Assembly (NCBI GenBank): GCA_023657465.1
Contig: JAGTJX010000004.1
Coordinates: 50,053 to 114,052, forward strand
From: Lysobacteraceae bacterium
Lineage (GTDB): Bacteria > Bdellovibrionota > UBA1018 > JAGTJX01
DNA: 64,000 nt
Direction: 5' to 3'
The notes below the pieces were generated by a model that saw nothing but the letters and a program-made list of their open reading frames with translations, was not told where the DNA came from and made no database searches. Positions 48,412-58,810 of this stretch are shown here, one piece after another. The position numbers were made by a program, and so were the translations under genes. Numbering within the stretch: the stretch's first letter is position 1; every line of letters begins with the position of its first letter.

Positions 48412-49781
48412 AAATTTTGATCGTGCTACTCATTCTCAGTGTACAGCCTTGCTTCGCAACAATTCCTAAGCCTTATGTTGAGAAACTACCTTCTGGATTA
48501 ACGGTTGCAGTATTCGAAGATCATAAACTTCCTCTCATCGACTTCGTCCTTCTGGTTCCTCATGGATCGGTGAATGATCCAGCTATGAAGAGTGGTACGG
48601 CACAGCTCATGATGGAATTACTCGACCGAGGTTCAGGTGAATATAATGCTGCTCAGTTTGCTGATCTTGTAGAGAGTAAGGGTGCTACTACTTATTCCAG
48701 CATTGATAACGACTCGATGACTTTGGGAATTCACGGCATGTCCACTGATCGTGATGTTCTGTTTGATTTGTTTAGGAAGTGGATCATGAGCCCTAAGTGG
48801 GATCCAGAAGAATTTAAGAAGGAAAAGACCAAGCTCCTCGATCGCTGGGGTCATCTCGGTGATCAGACGAGTTTACTTGCCACGCTTGGATTCTCTAGAA
48901 GACTCACGAACAAGACGCTTTACGCTCGCGGTGCATTCATGTCTGAAGTGGAATTGAGATCAATCAACCTTTCTGACTCAATTGCGTTTTATCAGAATTT
49001 CTTCAAACCCTCCGACTCAGTTCTGATTATTGTGGGTGATGTGAATACACAGACTTGGCTTAAGCCTCAGCTTGCAAAGTTATCTGAGTGGAAGGGTTCA
49101 GTCCCCACTCAGCCATTGCAGAAGTTTGCTAGTCCACAATTTGATGTTTCGAAAGAAGTGATCATCGCCATCGATAAGCCTGGTGCACCTCACGCAGATA
49201 TTAAGTTTGGAGTACCTGCTCCTAGCTTTAAGTCAAAGGAGCATTATGATCTCTTGGTCTCAAACAGTATTTTTGGAGACACTTTCAGTAGTTGGTTGAA
49301 TACAAAGATCAGAGATCAGGCTGGTTATGTTTATTCTATAGGGAGTTCGTTCGGTCACTCGGTAGGGTACTCGATCTGGGGTGTTTCTACTTCTACTGCT
49401 CCTGAGCAAGTAGGTTTAGTCCTCGCAAAAATCAGCAAACTCTACAAAGATTTTCAAGCGACACAGTTCACAGAGGCTGAAGTCACTGCAGCCAAAGGTT
49501 ATCTCGTTGGAAGTTTTGCAGTAAACAATTCTACTCTTGGGCAAGTCGCCTCTCGATGGCTTGCAGGAAAACTTTTCGATCTTCCAGAAGATTATTTAGA
49601 GAAATTTACAGACAGAGTGAATCAAACCAATTTCGCTTCTGTTGCGAAAGCAACGCGTACACATTTTGCAGGTAAGACACCCGAGATTGTGGTTTCTTGT
49701 GACCGTCTCAAATGTGAGAAGACTTTAGTTGCAGCGGGTTTTAAGAGACTGAAGTGGCTAAAGGTTTCGGACTTGAAATAA
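48408..49781 (+). CDS. M16 family peptidase-like protein, second subunit
   Basis: M16 fold sequence; classical HxxEH replaced (GTAQLMMELLDRG). Confidence 0.85.
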   Translation: MKILIVLLILSVQPCFATIPKPYVEKLPSGLTVAVFEDHKLPLIDFVLLVPHGSVNDPAMKSGTAQLMMELLDRGSGEYNAAQFADLVESKGATTYSSIDNDSMTLGIHGMSTDRDVLFDLFRKWIMSPKWDPEEFKKEKTKLLDRWGHLGDQTSLLATLGFSRRLTNKTLYARGAFMSEVELRSINLSDSIAFYQNFFKPSDSVLIIVGDVNTQTWLKPQLAKLSEWKGSVPTQPLQKFASPQFDVSKEVIIAIDKPGAPHADIKFGVPAPSFKSKEHYDLLVSNSIFGDTFSSWLNTKIRDQAGYVYSIGSSFGHSVGYSIWGVSTSTAPEQVGLVLAKISKLYKDFQATQFTEAEVTAAKGYLVGSFAVNNSTLGQVASRWLAGKLFDLPEDYLEKFTDRVNQTNFASVAKATRTHFAGKTPEIVVSCDRLKCEKTLVAAGFKRLKWLKVSDLK

Positions 49782-50097
49782 AAGATCCATCGATCCAAGC
49801 ACCAATTTCAACTTCTACTTGTGGTGCTTGAATTTTTCCCGAGACACGACCTTGTGAGGTAACAGTGATTTTGGTTTGCGCAATCACTTCACCGCGGACG
49901 AAACCATCAATAATGATTTTATCTGCAAACACTTTTCCTTCCACGACTGATGTAGCGGCAAGAATGAGCATACTGCTGTTCTTGGCATGAATCTCACCTT
50001 TAAACTTGCCGTGGAATCTTGTGACAGAGTCTATTGTAAGCTTGCCTTCGATTTCTGTATTTTCAGCGATGATATTGAGGCTATGTTCTTCGATCAT
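49741..50097 (-). CDS. bactofilin family protein
   Basis: NIIAENTEIEGKLTIDSVTRFHGKFKGEI repetitive beta-helix pattern. Confidence 0.85.
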   Translation of the reverse strand: MIEEHSLNIIAENTEIEGKLTIDSVTRFHGKFKGEIHAKNSSMLILAATSVVEGKVFADKIIIDGFVRGEVIAQTKITVTSQGRVSGKIQAPQVEVEIGAWIDGSFISSPKPLATSVS

Positions 50098-50900
50098 TCG
50101 GATTCGTCCTCAGATTCTGCGTTAGTTTTAGAAGATCCTGCTCCTTTGATTTCTTTTGGCGAGAGAGTCTTATGAATGAGTAGTTCGCCTGAATCATTCA
50201 TAATGAAAACGTCTACTGCCAATATATCTTTTGCGGCTGTGAATGGACCGAACTGAGCAAGCACTCCTCTGAATCTACTCACAGAGAAGTGTTCTCCACT
50301 CTCTTCACCAATGAGACTGCGTGTGGCTTCGTTACTGATTGAACCTTCTGGATAAACGAAGATCTGGGATTGGCCTCGAGCGACGATGAGGATGCGGCCC
50401 TGTTGATTGCCCCCGTCACCCTTGGTGTATTGAATATTGAATTGGATTCTCAAATTCTTAGAGCCGATCCAGCGTGCTCGCATCTCTGTGAGTACGATTG
50501 GAACGCTAGACGCTGAATGAGAAATTTTCATAGAAGCAGGAAGGAATCTGATGGAGAGATCATCTTCGCTTGCAGTAGGAGCGACAGTGTTTGGTGCAGG
50601 TGCCGCTTGAGGCGCAACAGTTTGTGCGACTGGAGCAGCAGCAGTAGCGCTGTCTGTTTTCTTGTTTTGCATGACGAGTCTTAGCTCCATGAGTTCGCGT
50701 TCTAGCTCGATTACTTTTCCAGGATTGGCTTTGAGTGCCTGTCTATAGAGTCTAAGCGAGAATACAAACATGACTGAGCATCCGATAATGATGAGTCCTA
50801 GGATGAGGCTCAAGTTTAAGAGCCATTTTGGATGCAATTTAAACGTTCTGGCCGGTAAATTACCCCTAAACAGACTTATATGCAGTTTGGACTCGCTCAT
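50094..50900 (-). CDS. single-TM protein coupled to bactofilin
   Basis: ATGA overlap with bactofilin; TM then Ala/Pro-rich linker. Confidence 0.65.
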   Translation of the reverse strand: MSESKLHISLFRGNLPARTFKLHPKWLLNLSLILGLIIIGCSVMFVFSLRLYRQALKANPGKVIELERELMELRLVMQNKKTDSATAAAPVAQTVAPQAAPAPNTVAPTASEDDLSIRFLPASMKISHSASSVPIVLTEMRARWIGSKNLRIQFNIQYTKGDGGNQQGRILIVARGQSQIFVYPEGSISNEATRSLIGEESGEHFSVSRFRGVLAQFGPFTAAKDILAVDVFIMNDSGELLIHKTLSPKEIKGAGSSKTNAESEDESE

Positions 50901-50978
50901 TTAGGTAGTAAGAATACCTGAAATCTAAAGAAAAGTCAGACAAATGCCGATCTGTGAAATGAGAGGGATTGGTGTTTT

Positions 50979-52439
50979 TTGGCAAACAATGACAATAAAC
51001 CTAAAAATGATGGCGAACCGTTAGAGCTGGAGGACTCTGAGAGTCTCTATGGCTCAACTGATAGAAAGGATAGCAAAAGCGATCCGAGTATTTCGCTGCA
51101 AATGGAACCCTCCATGACTATTGATGCGGCGGCTCCAGCTGATGCCCCGCCAGTAGAAATCCCTGGAGAGACTGCTCCTGAGGTGGTTTCGACTGCGAAC
51201 CACGACGAGAGTGCTACAACCGTTTTGAAATTAGATGATTCCGTTCAAGTGACTTCTGCTGCTGATACAACTCAAGATGCAGCCACTTCAGCTCCTGCTG
51301 AAGGTGGAATCGAAATCGGAGATGACTCCGGTGGAATTGTTTTAGAATCTCACAAAAGCGAAGCACAAGGAGAAGTCGCAGTAGGAGCAGCAGTTGAAGC
51401 AGCTCCTAGCATAGAGGCAGCTCCGAGTTTTGAAACTGCCATAGCTGTTGAAGCAGCAGCTCCTGTAGAGATTACTGCACCTATTGATGTTTCAGTTGTG
51501 GCTGCAGAAGCAGCTCCTAAAGAGCCTTCAGAAGAACTTCCCACATTTGATTTTCCAGTTGATGGCACAGTCTCTGTAGGTGCGCCCCAAGCAGAAACCG
51601 CTCCTTCGGTAGAATTCACTACCAGTGCTCCAGCCGCACAACAACCCGATCCTGTGAGCGATGCTTCTTCTGAAGCTGAGCTCCCGTACTTATTCGGCAA
51701 GGAACATAAGAAGTCATCGTTTGACCCTCTCGCAGCAATGGGAAGAGCTCTCGGTGATGCGATTGTTCCTGGTGGTGCTGCGTCAGCACCCGATGTCGAA
51801 ACACTCAAAAAATTCCTCTTACTTCGTGAACAAGATGTCGTAGCACTCACTACTCAGCTTAGTGCTGCGATCGAGCATATTAAAACTCTCGAGAGTCAGT
51901 TTGGCCAGGAACAGTCCAAGGTCGAAGCTCTCGAAAACGAAAACAGAATCAGTAAATCGATGATTGAAGATTTTGAGAGTATAAAAGAGAGCGAAATTTT
52001 AGCTCTCCGCTATGAAAACCAAGAACTCGCAAAAACTCTTCACGAAAAATCTGAAAAAACTAAAATGATGGAGCTGCAAGTTCGCGCAACCATCGGTGAG
52101 ATCGATCAGATCAAAGAACGTGTAAGACTGGATATCAGGCGTATCCGTGTTCGTGAGAAGGAACTCGAGAATCGACTTGAAGTGGTGAAGAAAGATGCTG
52201 AGCAACTCATCTTGACTCGTGAAATTAAGATTGTTGATCTGAAGCGTAAACTCGACACACTTGAGTTCAATATGGATCTAGTGAAAGAGCAAATGAATCG
52301 CGAACAAGAGAAAGCTCGTCTCTTAAAACAGAAGCTCATGAAAGCGACAGCAGCATTCAAAAACGCTGAAGAAATGATGAGCATTGAACAAGAGCCTGTT
52401 CAAGAATATGATAAAACAGTTGTATTGAAGGCTTCTTAG
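50979..52439 (+). CDS. low-complexity plus coiled-coil protein, TTG start
   Basis: Ala/Pro/Glu-rich N-terminal half, long heptad-like C-terminal half. Confidence 0.7.
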   Translation: MANNDNKPKNDGEPLELEDSESLYGSTDRKDSKSDPSISLQMEPSMTIDAAAPADAPPVEIPGETAPEVVSTANHDESATTVLKLDDSVQVTSAADTTQDAATSAPAEGGIEIGDDSGGIVLESHKSEAQGEVAVGAAVEAAPSIEAAPSFETAIAVEAAAPVEITAPIDVSVVAAEAAPKEPSEELPTFDFPVDGTVSVGAPQAETAPSVEFTTSAPAAQQPDPVSDASSEAELPYLFGKEHKKSSFDPLAAMGRALGDAIVPGGAASAPDVETLKKFLLLREQDVVALTTQLSAAIEHIKTLESQFGQEQSKVEALENENRISKSMIEDFESIKESEILALRYENQELAKTLHEKSEKTKMMELQVRATIGEIDQIKERVRLDIRRIRVREKELENRLEVVKKDAEQLILTREIKIVDLKRKLDTLEFNMDLVKEQMNREQEKARLLKQKLMKATAAFKNAEEMMSIEQEPVQEYDKTVVLKAS

Positions 52440-52460
52440 TTAACTGATAATCTCCTAACC

Positions 52461-53219
52461 ATGTCCAAACCCAGAGTTGTAGCGGTGATTCCCGCTCGTT
52501 ATGCGTCTACTCGTTTACCAGGAAAACCTCTCGCAGATATCCATGGCAAGCCCATGATCCAATGGGTTTACGAACGAGTGAAGAAGTGCAGAGCGGTTGA
52601 TCAGGTCATTGTCGCAACGGATGATACAAAAATTTTGGAGAAGGTGAAGTCATTCGGTGGCGAGTGCCTCATGACGTCGCTAGACTGCCAATCAGGTACA
52701 GACCGAGTAGCTGAAGTCGCAACCAAAGTAGACGGAGATATCTTCGTTAATGCTCAAGGTGATGAGCCTCTCATGAGTTCACAAGCGATCGAACTCGCAG
52801 TGAAGCTTGTAGTCAGCGGCAAATTCAAAATGAGTACCGTAGCCACTCCCATTCAAGGTCCAGAGGATCTGACTGAAGTTTCTGTAGTGAAGGTGATTGT
52901 AGATGCAGACGGGAATGCGATCTACTTCTCGCGACTCCCAATTCCCTATACTCGTGTAGAACCACCTAAACAGAGACACTCTCAGGGGATGACGAGTGCT
53001 TATCTCTGTAAGCGCCATGTGGGGCTTTATGTTTATGAGAGAGCGACACTTGCACAATTTGCAGCATGGCCTGCTACAGATCTCGAGAAGGCTGAATCGC
53101 TTGAGCAACTCCGGGCTCTCCATCATGGGCTCTCTATTGGTGTAGCAGACAGCGACTTCCTATCTATTGGAGTAGATACTTCTGAAGATCTCAAAAAAGT
53201 CAGAGAACTTCTTCAATAA
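52461..53219 (+). CDS. kdsB: 3-deoxy-manno-octulosonate cytidylyltransferase
   Basis: VIPARYASTRLPGKPLADI, NAQGDEPL. Confidence 0.97.
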   Translation: MSKPRVVAVIPARYASTRLPGKPLADIHGKPMIQWVYERVKKCRAVDQVIVATDDTKILEKVKSFGGECLMTSLDCQSGTDRVAEVATKVDGDIFVNAQGDEPLMSSQAIELAVKLVVSGKFKMSTVATPIQGPEDLTEVSVVKVIVDADGNAIYFSRLPIPYTRVEPPKQRHSQGMTSAYLCKRHVGLYVYERATLAQFAAWPATDLEKAESLEQLRALHHGLSIGVADSDFLSIGVDTSEDLKKVRELLQ

Positions 53220-53263
53220 CTCATTGCACCATTGAAGAACTCTAGTGTAGAGTTGACTCCAGC

Positions 53264-54898
53264 GTGGCCAAGCATCGTAAATTCATATTCGTAACGGGCG
53301 GGGTTTTATCCAGTATTGGTAAAGGCATAGCTGCCGCCTCAATCGGAAACCTACTCGAAGCCCGCGGTCTCAAAATTTCAATGGTCAAAATGGATCCGTA
53401 TCTCAATGTTGATGCAGGTACGATGAGTCCTTTCCAACACGGCGAAGTGTTCGTTCTTGATGACGGTGGAGAAACCGATCTCGATCTCGGTCACTATTCC
53501 CGTTTCGTAGGATCTGCTCAGTTCACTCGTAAGAATAGTTTCACTACAGGTAGAGTCTACGACAGCGTGATCAGACGTGAACGTGAAGGCGGCTATCTCG
53601 GTAAAACCGTACAAGTCATTCCTCACATCACTGACGAGATCAAACTCAGAATTCGTGAAGCTGCTGGCGAGAGCGATATCACCATCATCGAAATCGGTGG
53701 AACCGTAGGGGACATCGAGAGTCTTCCATTCTTAGAAGCGATCAGACAGCTTCGTCACGAAGAAGGCGCAACGAATGTACTCTTCGTTCACGTGACACTA
53801 GTTCCTTACATTGGTTCAGCAGGCGAGTTAAAAACAAAACCTACTCAGCACAGTGTGAAAGAACTCCGAGAGATTGGTATTCAGCCAGATATTCTGCTTT
53901 GTCGTTGCGATCGTCCTCTTTCAAAAGAAATCAAAGATAAGATTGGTCTCTTCTGTAACTTGACTGGCGATCAAGTATTCAGCGCGATCGATATCAAAAC
54001 TATTTATGAAGTTCCGCTCTACTTCCATGACGAAGGTGTGGATGAGAAGATCATCGAGAAACTAGGAATCTGGTCAGGCAAGCCTGATCTCTCCAAGTGG
54101 CGTGACATGGTCAATTTGATCAAGAACCCAGAAGGAACAGTGAATATCGGTGTCGTAGGTAAGTACATGGATTGGCATGAGAGCTACAAGTCGCTCAGTG
54201 AATCACTCATTCATGGTGGTGTAGCAAACCGAGTTCAGACTATGGTTCATTACATTGATTCAGAAAAAGTAGAAAGTGGTGATCTCACAGAACTCAAGGG
54301 CATGGATGGTATCTTAGTCCCAGGTGGATTCGGTGAGCGCGGAGTCGAAGGTAAGATCAAGGCCATTGAGTACGCTCGTACGAACAACGTTCCCTTCTTC
54401 GGAATCTGTTTAGGATTACAACTTGCTGTGATTGAATTCGCTAGAAACGTAGCAGGAATCAAAAACGCAAGCTCTGCAGAATTCAAGCCTGAGGGTCGAG
54501 AGAATGTCATCGATATCATGGAGCACCAGAAGAAGATCACCGACAAGGGTGGCACGATGAGATTAGGCGCTTATCCTTGTGATGTTCTAGAGAAGCAAAG
54601 TGGAGTGAAGACTCATGCATACGGTGCCTACGGAGAGACCAAGATCAGTGAGCGTCACCGTCACCGTTTCGAAGTTTCAAATGAGTTCCTACCTAAGCTC
54701 ACCGAACACGGCCTCGTTGTTTCGGGTAAGTACAAAGACAAAGCTACTGATACAGAGTTAGTCGAGATGGCTGAGCTCCCTAAACATCCTTGGTTCTTGG
54801 GTTGTCAATTTCATCCTGAGTTCTTAAGCAAACCACTGAAGCCTCATCCACTTTTTTCTGCATTTATCGCATCTTCTAAGAAAAACAAAAAATCATGA
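53264..54898 (+). CDS. pyrG: CTP synthase, GTG start
   Basis: [37 protein letters not shown]. Confidence 0.98.
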   Translation: MAKHRKFIFVTGGVLSSIGKGIAAASIGNLLEARGLKISMVKMDPYLNVDAGTMSPFQHGEVFVLDDGGETDLDLGHYSRFVGSAQFTRKNSFTTGRVYDSVIRREREGGYLGKTVQVIPHITDEIKLRIREAAGESDITIIEIGGTVGDIESLPFLEAIRQLRHEEGATNVLFVHVTLVPYIGSAGELKTKPTQHSVKELREIGIQPDILLCRCDRPLSKEIKDKIGLFCNLTGDQVFSAIDIKTIYEVPLYFHDEGVDEKIIEKLGIWSGKPDLSKWRDMVNLIKNPEGTVNIGVVGKYMDWHESYKSLSESLIHGGVANRVQTMVHYIDSEKVESGDLTELKGMDGILVPGGFGERGVEGKIKAIEYARTNNVPFFGICLGLQLAVIEFARNVAGIKNASSAEFKPEGRENVIDIMEHQKKITDKGGTMRLGAYPCDVLEKQSGVKTHAYGAYGETKISERHRHRFEVSNEFLPKLTEHGLVVSGKYKDKATDTELVEMAELPKHPWFLGCQFHPEFLSKPLKPHPLFSAFIASSKKNKKS

Positions 54899-55758
54899 GC
54901 CTGCTCTCTAAAAAACCAATGACTTTGATTGCTGGCCCTTGCGTGATCGAAGACGAGGGACTCGTGATGGAAGTGGCTCAAGAGTTGAAGCGTCAGCTGA
55001 AGGGTAAGAAAGTTGATTTTTACTTCAAGGCTTCATTCGACAAGGCCAATCGTTCTTCTATTGAAGGATTCCGTGGCCCAGGTTTGAGAGCGGGATTAAA
55101 AATTTTAGAAAAAGTGAAAGTGAAGACAGGACTCAAGCTCCTCACAGACTTTCACACTCCTGATCAAGCGTTTGCGGTAGCTGATGTCGTCGATTTCATT
55201 CAGATCCCTGCGTTCCTTTGCCGACAGACCGATGTAGTTCTAACGGGAGCAATGGCTGCACTTCAACTCGGTAAGAAACTCAATATCAAGAAAGGGCAAT
55301 TCCTTGCTCCTTGGGATGCGAAGAATATTATTGAGAAAGTCCGTGAAGTAGAAAAAATGTCCAAGGCAAAGTTCAAATTAGATGAGTTCTTCATCACTGA
55401 GCGTGGTGTAACTCATGGTTACAATCAGCTCACGGTTGATATGACTGGATTCCAATGTATTCAGATGATGGGCACTCCTGTGATCTTCGATACCACTCAC
55501 TCTGTGCAGATGCCAGGTGGGGGGAAAGACGGCAAGAGCACAGGCGGTAAGCGCGAATACATCGAAGTGCTCGCTCGTTCTGCTATGGCTGCAGGAGCTG
55601 ACGGACTCTTCATGGAAGCTCATCCAAGACCTGAGAAGGCAAAGTCTGATGGACCGAATGCATTCCATCTTCAGTTTGTCGGAAAATTCATTGATCAGTT
55701 ACTTGAGATTAGAAAAATAGTCTCAAAGATGCCAAAATTACTTCCAGAGGCAAAATGA
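54895..55758 (+). CDS. kdsA: 3-deoxy-8-phosphooctulonate synthase
   Basis: [33 protein letters not shown]. Confidence 0.97.
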   Translation: MSLLSKKPMTLIAGPCVIEDEGLVMEVAQELKRQLKGKKVDFYFKASFDKANRSSIEGFRGPGLRAGLKILEKVKVKTGLKLLTDFHTPDQAFAVADVVDFIQIPAFLCRQTDVVLTGAMAALQLGKKLNIKKGQFLAPWDAKNIIEKVREVEKMSKAKFKLDEFFITERGVTHGYNQLTVDMTGFQCIQMMGTPVIFDTTHSVQMPGGGKDGKSTGGKREYIEVLARSAMAAGADGLFMEAHPRPEKAKSDGPNAFHLQFVGKFIDQLLEIRKIVSKMPKLLPEAK

Positions 55759-55761
55759 CTT

Positions 55762-56280
55762 ATGAAACTCTCTAGTGGCAACAAAACCAAGATCAAAAAA
55801 TTAAAATGTCTCATTTTAGATGTAGATGGTGTACTCACGGACGGTAGAATTTTTTGGATCAAAGGCCAAGGTTGGACCCGTCAGTACCATACACAAGATG
55901 GCTATGGCATGAGACTCCTCATAAAGTCTGGATTCCCAGTAGCAATCTTCAGTGGTGGAGAATCCGATGATCTCCGTGAACGCATCAAAGTCTTGGGAGT
56001 AGAACATGCGTACATTGGCAACGAGAACAAACTCATTGCACTTGAGGAGTTCAAGCGCAAAACAGGATTTAAGGAATCTGAAATGGCATTCATCGGAGAT
56101 GAACTCTTCGATCTTCCTGTCTTAAATAAAGTAGGGTTCTCAGCTACTGTTCCTCATGCTTGTGAAGAAGTGCGTAAGTCGGTGGACTATGTCACTGAGG
56201 CTCAAGGTGGAATGGGCGCTGTACGCGAAGTCATTGAGATGATTCGCTCTGTTCACAAAATCACCATTAAGACCAAATAA
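55762..56280 (+). CDS. kdsC: KDO-8-P phosphatase, HAD family
   Basis: LILDVDGVLTDG...FIGDELFDLPVL. Confidence 0.93.
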   Translation: MKLSSGNKTKIKKLKCLILDVDGVLTDGRIFWIKGQGWTRQYHTQDGYGMRLLIKSGFPVAIFSGGESDDLRERIKVLGVEHAYIGNENKLIALEEFKRKTGFKESEMAFIGDELFDLPVLNKVGFSATVPHACEEVRKSVDYVTEAQGGMGAVREVIEMIRSVHKITIKTK

Positions 56281-57203
56281 TGAATCTCTTCTCGGAACTT
56301 TTGCTTAAAGTTTCGCCACTGTTCTTCTTCCTCATCATTGGATTTATAGCGGGCAGAGTTTCTAAAGTTCATAAAGAAGGTCTAGCCAAGCTACTCATCT
56401 ATTATCTTTCTCCAGCGCTCATCTTCACGCAAATGTTGCGCGCACATCTCACGATTTCAGATCTCTGGCTTCCTGGACTCATCTGGGCTTTAGGTTCAGT
56501 GATTGCAGTTGGATATTATTTTATCGGTTCACGAGTGTATCCTGAAGGTACGAAAAAGAATCTTCTAGGTTTCGCAGCGGGTAACGCTAACTCTGGGTAC
56601 TTCGGAATCCCAGTAGCAGACGCGCTCTTCGGTGGAGACGCCGTAGCAAGAGTGATCCTCTGTGGCATGGGTTACATTCTTTATGAGAACTCAGTGGGAT
56701 TCTATCTCGCAGCTCGAGGACACTCTTCGATCAGTAGTGCTGTCATGAAAGTCGTGAAACTCCCAGGGTTCCATGCTGCGTGGTTGGGGATCTCGCTCAA
56801 TCTCTTGTTTGGTGCAACAGAGAATTCTTGGGTGCAAGGAGTGAATCAAAACTTGCGTGGAGCTTATTCAATCTTAGGTGTAGCACTCGTGGGGCTTGCG
56901 ATGAGTGAGCTTGCGAGGTTCAAGTTTGATCTCAAGTTCAACGCACTGTCGTTCTCTGCGAAGTATCTCGCTTGGCCACTTGCACTCTATGCACTTGTTT
57001 ATGGAAACGAGTCCGTCGTGCAAATATTCGATGCTGAAAACGCTCGAGTGCTCAAACTCATTGCTTGGGTCCCTCTTGCTGCAAACACTGTGGCCATTGC
57101 AGCTGAATTAAAAACAGAACCAGAAACAGCTTCGATGGCGGTCTTCTTAAGTACGATCTTCTCTCTTTTTCTCATTCCATTCGTCATGATGGTGGCGTCA
57201 TGA
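56280..57203 (+). CDS. AEC family transporter
   Basis: GNANSGYFGIPVADALFG, ten-TM pattern. Confidence 0.85.
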   Translation: MNLFSELLLKVSPLFFFLIIGFIAGRVSKVHKEGLAKLLIYYLSPALIFTQMLRAHLTISDLWLPGLIWALGSVIAVGYYFIGSRVYPEGTKKNLLGFAAGNANSGYFGIPVADALFGGDAVARVILCGMGYILYENSVGFYLAARGHSSISSAVMKVVKLPGFHAAWLGISLNLLFGATENSWVQGVNQNLRGAYSILGVALVGLAMSELARFKFDLKFNALSFSAKYLAWPLALYALVYGNESVVQIFDAENARVLKLIAWVPLAANTVAIAAELKTEPETASMAVFLSTIFSLFLIPFVMMVAS

Positions 57204-58291
57204 GTTTAAAGTGTCATTCAATTTTACTCTTACTGCTCGTCACTCATCAGTCTCAAGCGATGACATTCACGATCAATAATGCTTCTTCTCCTCTTACAAA
57301 CGCGGGTAACGATCTTGTAGTCAAGACAGCCGTTTTTTCCATGGCGACTCAATTGCAGAATCAAGTGAACAATAGCGTTCTGATACCTGAGTCGAGCTTC
57401 CAGACTACTCTCACCGCTTTTAGTAATGCATCAGTCGCAAGTAGTAATGGGCTTGGAGTGATGTATGAAGGCGGCGTGAAGAAAGTATCGCTTGGGATTG
57501 GAGTAGGTGGTGGAGCGTCTGGAAGTTTTAATTCTTTCAGCAGACTGGGTGCAATTCAGGCCAATCAACTCCCTGATGTAGGTGGAGGAGCGCAGGTCTC
57601 AGCCATCTTGGGTTTAAGCGCCGCCGGAATGGGGTGGAAGATCGGAAGACTGGATCCGAAGCGACTCAATGTTTTCTTCAATGCAATGTATCTCTATCAT
57701 CCTAATCTTTATAATGTGGCTCTCAGAATTGCGAATCTAGGAGCACACGTTCAGTACCACATTCATGCTCCAGCTCGGGAGAATCTGCTTTTTCATTGGG
57801 ATGGAATCTCGTTCACGACAGGTCTTAGGTATATGTATCAAGATGCTGCTTACTCAACTGCAATGACCATCTCTCAGAGTGATGCTGCTTCACAGAGCAC
57901 CATGAGTTGGAGAGCAAATTACAATCTAGGTGTTCACTCCAATGTGTTTACAGTTCCTATTGAAGTCACTTCAAATTTTGATTTCCTAGAAACGTTTGGA
58001 TTTGTGCTTGGAGCTGGAGCGGATCTCAGTTTAGGGGGGGCAGCGACTTACGGAGGCGCTTCGGGTCCGATTCAATCCAACTCAACTCTGCCAGGCCTCA
58101 CGAGTTCAACCATCTACACGGGAACAGGTGTGCTCGACGCAGGTTCGAATACTTACGCTCCTTCACTTGGAGTGATGAAGGCCTTGGTGGGTGTTCATTT
58201 TAAACTTTGGGCAGTGAGGTTCAGTGTTCAGGGAATGGCTAACACCGCGAGTGCTTATTCGGCCTATTCGGGACTGCATCTCGTTATTTAA
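57200..58291 (+). CDS. secreted, probable outer-membrane protein
   Basis: Signal peptide, Gly/Ser-rich beta-barrel-like composition. Confidence 0.6.
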   Translation: MSLKCHSILLLLLVTHQSQAMTFTINNASSPLTNAGNDLVVKTAVFSMATQLQNQVNNSVLIPESSFQTTLTAFSNASVASSNGLGVMYEGGVKKVSLGIGVGGGASGSFNSFSRLGAIQANQLPDVGGGAQVSAILGLSAAGMGWKIGRLDPKRLNVFFNAMYLYHPNLYNVALRIANLGAHVQYHIHAPARENLLFHWDGISFTTGLRYMYQDAAYSTAMTISQSDAASQSTMSWRANYNLGVHSNVFTVPIEVTSNFDFLETFGFVLGAGADLSLGGAATYGGASGPIQSNSTLPGLTSSTIYTGTGVLDAGSNTYAPSLGVMKALVGVHFKLWAVRFSVQGMANTASAYSAYSGLHLVI

Positions 58292-58363
58292 TCAAATAAT
58301 TACAAATACTTAATCAAAATATGGAATTACGACTCTAAATATCGTATATTGGGCTTCGAGACT

Positions 58364-58810
58364 ATGATTAAGCTCAACAAAACGACTGAATATGCACTCA
58401 TCGCACTCAATCACCTGACCCGCAGTCAAGGTACAGTCAGTGCACGAGAAGTCTCAGAGAAGTATCTACTCCCTTACGACATCACCGCCAAAACTCTCCA
58501 GAGGCTAAAAGAAATCGGCTGGATCGAATCCACCTCGGGTTCAAAAGGTGGATACAGATTGAAGATGAATCCAGCTACTGTGAGTTTCGCAAAATTTTTA
58601 GAAACATTCGAAGGTTATCACGCCATTGTCGCATGTTGCATGACAGGTACTGGGGCACAGACCTGTGAAATTCAATCTGCATGCGAGGTTCGTCCGTTTC
58701 TCTCCAATCTCAATGCTAAGGTTTTTCATTTTCTGAATTCACTCCCAATGAATGAAATCATCGATGCTCCTTCAATGCTGACTCAAGTGAAGTCGGAGGT
58801 GAGTGTATGA
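58364..58810 (+). CDS. Rrf2/IscR-family regulator
   Basis: TTEYALIALNHL wHTH; cysteine cluster CCMTGTGAQTCEIQSAC. Confidence 0.9.
   Translation: MIKLNKTTEYALIALNHLTRSQGTVSAREVSEKYLLPYDITAKTLQRLKEIGWIESTSGSKGGYRLKMNPATVSFAKFLETFEGYHAIVACCMTGTGAQTCEIQSACEVRPFLSNLNAKVFHFLNSLPMNEIIDAPSMLTQVKSEVSV

Noticed and set aside
51350-51850. 166-aa antisense ORF opposite the Ala-rich gene
   Set aside because: Composition mirrors the low-complexity sequence on the plus strand; no independent coding evidence.
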